This document shows, in pieces, positions 6,011 to 7,188 of a stretch of 7,188 bases of DNA (within the stretch, counting starts at the first letter, position 1; each line of letters opens with the position of its first letter). Under the pieces are notes generated by a model. That model was not told where the DNA came from. It saw only the letters and a program-made list of their open reading frames with translations, and did not search any database. A program made the translations under genes and the position numbers. Source of the stretch: Methanomassiliicoccaceae archaeon. Lineage in GTDB: Archaea > Thermoplasmatota > Thermoplasmata > Methanomassiliicoccales > Methanomethylophilaceae. The stretch spans positions 1 to 7,188 of the forward strand of contig WQTN01000093.1 in the NCBI GenBank assembly GCA_009786295.1. The letters are read 5' to 3'.

Positions 6011-6487
6011 TCACAGAAGGTTGTCGGATATGTTGGTCAGTATCCTGTCGCAGTACCCGCATCTGAGTTTCGGAGGGTTGCGCTCTTCGACATGGAACTC
6101 GGGGAGGACAGGCTCTCCTCTGTTAGTGATGCAGTCGGGGTTGCTGCACTTAGCAAGTCCGACTATGTGGTCGTCCAATTTCACTTTGAACTTCTCCGCC
6201 ACATAATAATCCCGGATAATGGATATCGTAGCGTCGGGGGCGATAAGAGCTATCTTCCCCACACTCGCGGGGTCAAGCTCCCTGTCCTCGACCTTTATCA
6301 CGTCTTTCCATCCTTTTGTTTTGGATGAGAGGACATGCATGCCTATGCTGACCACCGAGTCGATGTTATGTTCATTCACTCTCAGTATCTTCAGGACGTT
6401 GAGGGCCTGGCCGCTGGCGATATGGTCAATGACGGTGCCGTTCCTGATGGGAGGGATCTTTGTCTCCGTTATCATGGTGTTATCCAT
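6011..6487 (-). CDS. pyrI: Aspartate carbamoyltransferase regulatory subunit
   Basis: PyrI binds nucleotide effectors and, through a zinc site, holds the catalytic PyrB trimers together in the ATCase holoenzyme, the first committed step of pyrimidine synthesis. It has 158 residues, close to the E. coli length of 153. Seen: IRNGTVIDHI at residues 14-23 (the effector-domain start), then LIAPDATISIIRDYYV, and the zinc ligands C114-x4-C119 and C143-x2-C146. I place the start at the ATG 6485-6487, because the GGAGGTGA at 6493-6500 lies 5 nt before it. An in-frame GTG at 6494-6496 would sit inside that ribosome site. The first 8 nt overlap the end of pyrB, so the two are probably translationally coupled, which suits fixed subunit stoichiometry. 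Confidence 0.96.
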   Translation of the reverse strand: MDNTMITETKIPPIRNGTVIDHIASGQALNVLKILRVNEHNIDSVVSIGMHVLSSKTKGWKDVIKVEDRELDPASVGKIALIAPDATISIIRDYYVAEKFKVKLDDHIVGLAKCSNPDCITNRGEPVLPEFHVEERNPPKLRCGYCDRILTNISDNLL

Positions 6488-7188
6488 CGACCTCACCTCC
6501 GAGTATCGCGCAGAGGATCGCCATTCTCACAGGCACTCCGTTGAACGCCTGCTCGAAATATTTCGCATGGGGCGTGGAATCCACTTCCGGCAATATCTCA
6601 TCGACCCTGGGCAGCGGGTGCATGACGATCATGTCGCTCTTTGCCTCGCGGAGGATCGCGTTGCCGATCCTGTACATCCCAGCCACTTTTTGATATTCGG
6701 CGGGGTCCGGGAATCTCTCTTTTTGGATCCTTGTGACATAAAGCACATCGGCCTGTCCGATTACATCTTCCAGGATCGGTGTCTTCACAGGGTTGCATCC
6801 TTTCTCGACGATATGGTTGAAGATGTCTTTCGGCATCTGCAGGGACTCGGGCGCGACAAGCGTCAGCTTTGCGCCGAACATCGTCAGCGCTTCGGCCAGA
6901 GAATGGACCGTGCGGCCGTATTTCAGGTCTCCTACGAGCACGACATTCAGGCCGTCAAGCGACCCTTTGGCGGACCTCATCGTGAAAAGATCGAGAAGCG
7001 TCTGCGTGGGATGGGAGCCTGCTCCGTCCCCTGCGTTGATCACCGGGTTCTCGGAGAATTTCGCTGCAAGCCTGGCAGCCCCTTCGTGCGGGTGTCTCAG
7101 AACGATCACGTCGCAATATCCGTCCACCATTTTGATGGTGTCCGCAAGGGTCTCTCCCTTTGACATAGAGGTCATGGACATCTCGGAA
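6480..7188 (-). CDS. pyrB: Aspartate carbamoyltransferase catalytic subunit, C-terminal part (cut by window edge)
   Basis: PyrB joins carbamoyl phosphate and L-aspartate into N-carbamoyl-L-aspartate. About 235 residues are visible; the family is about 305, so roughly 70 N-terminal residues, including the STRT phosphate loop, lie beyond the right edge. The frame is open to the edge, so the first methionines near 7181 are internal. Catalytic motifs in order: SKGETLADT (the Lys of the 80s loop), RHPHEGAARLA, the GDGAGSHPTQTLLDL box with the carbonyl-binding His and Gln, VGDLKYGRTVHSL with the aspartate-binding Arg, RIQKERF with the second Arg and Gln, and HPLPRVDEI. The end YFEQAFNGVPVRMAILCAILGG is typical. 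All visible active-site residues are intact. It is followed by pyrI with an 8-nt overlap. Confidence 0.96.
   Translation of the reverse strand, partial: SEMSMTSMSKGETLADTIKMVDGYCDVIVLRHPHEGAARLAAKFSENPVINAGDGAGSHPTQTLLDLFTMRSAKGSLDGLNVVLVGDLKYGRTVHSLAEALTMFGAKLTLVAPESLQMPKDIFNHIVEKGCNPVKTPILEDVIGQADVLYVTRIQKERFPDPAEYQKVAGMYRIGNAILREAKSDMIVMHPLPRVDEILPEVDSTPHAKYFEQAFNGVPVRMAILCAILGGEVDG
6493..6500 (-). promoter_or_regulatory. Ribosome binding site of pyrI inside the pyrB end
   Basis: The minus strand reads GGAGGTGA within the last codons of pyrB, 5 nt before the pyrI ATG at 6487. It both fixes the pyrI start and encodes the Gly-Gly-Glu near the PyrB C terminus. Confidence 0.75.

Noticed and set aside
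6219..7163. Long plus-strand open frame of 314 codons opposite pyrI and pyrB
   Set aside because: It lies antisense to two unmistakable genes with intact catalytic motifs. Its translation is rich in His, Arg and Asp with no recognisable domain, which is typical of the complementary frame of a GC-rich coding strand.
1..7188. CRISPR arrays, tRNA or rRNA genes, insertion sequences, phage or defence genes
   Set aside because: I looked for regularly spaced repeats, tRNA-like cloverleaf ends, transposase motifs and inverted terminal repeats and saw none. The window is almost fully covered by housekeeping genes.

Overview
This window reads as an ordinary, gene-dense stretch of archaeal chromosome, most likely from a euryarchaeal methanogen. 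The evidence is a four-subunit pyruvate:ferredoxin oxidoreductase in the order gamma-delta-alpha-beta, an archaeal UPF0200 nucleotide-kinase-like protein, a DUF92 membrane protein, pyrB and pyrI side by side, archaeal TATA-box promoters with short or no leaders, and strong GGAGGTG-type ribosome sites inside operons. A Thermoplasmata or Methanomassiliicoccales-like host is my best guess from the feel of the proteins, but no marker in the window proves it.

Layout. (1) Positions 1-1180, minus strand: the N-terminal 393 residues of phosphoenolpyruvate synthase (ppsA), cut by the left edge. (2) 1181-1458: an AT-rich 278-bp divergent control region with a promoter for each flanking gene and a TTCGAA-N-TTCGAA palindrome. 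(3) 1459-4406, plus strand: a tight porC-porD-porA-porB operon with 1-4 nt overlaps or a 1-nt gap between genes, ended by a GC hairpin plus T-tract at 4414-4439. (4) 4442-5176, minus strand: a DUF92 integral membrane protein that converges on por and probably shares the hairpin as a bidirectional terminator. It has its own apparently leaderless promoter. (5) 5216-7188, minus strand: a pyrB-pyrI-UPF0200-small unknown protein operon. pyrB is cut by the right edge.

How the genes work together. POR and PEP synthase act at consecutive steps: acetyl-CoA + CO2 + reduced ferredoxin gives pyruvate, and pyruvate + ATP gives PEP. Their divergent arrangement therefore makes one control region for carbon entry into gluconeogenesis and biosynthesis. 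PyrB and PyrI form aspartate transcarbamoylase, the first committed step of pyrimidine synthesis. The P-loop protein and the 88-residue protein are translated from the same message, but their function cannot be derived from this sequence.

I did not find a convincing undescribed system. The points most worth a second look are the 88-residue unknown protein coupled to UPF0200, the absence of Ser/Thr after the Walker A lysine in that UPF0200 protein, the helically phased AATGTA repeats at the DUF92 promoter, and the TTCGAA palindrome between ppsA and por.
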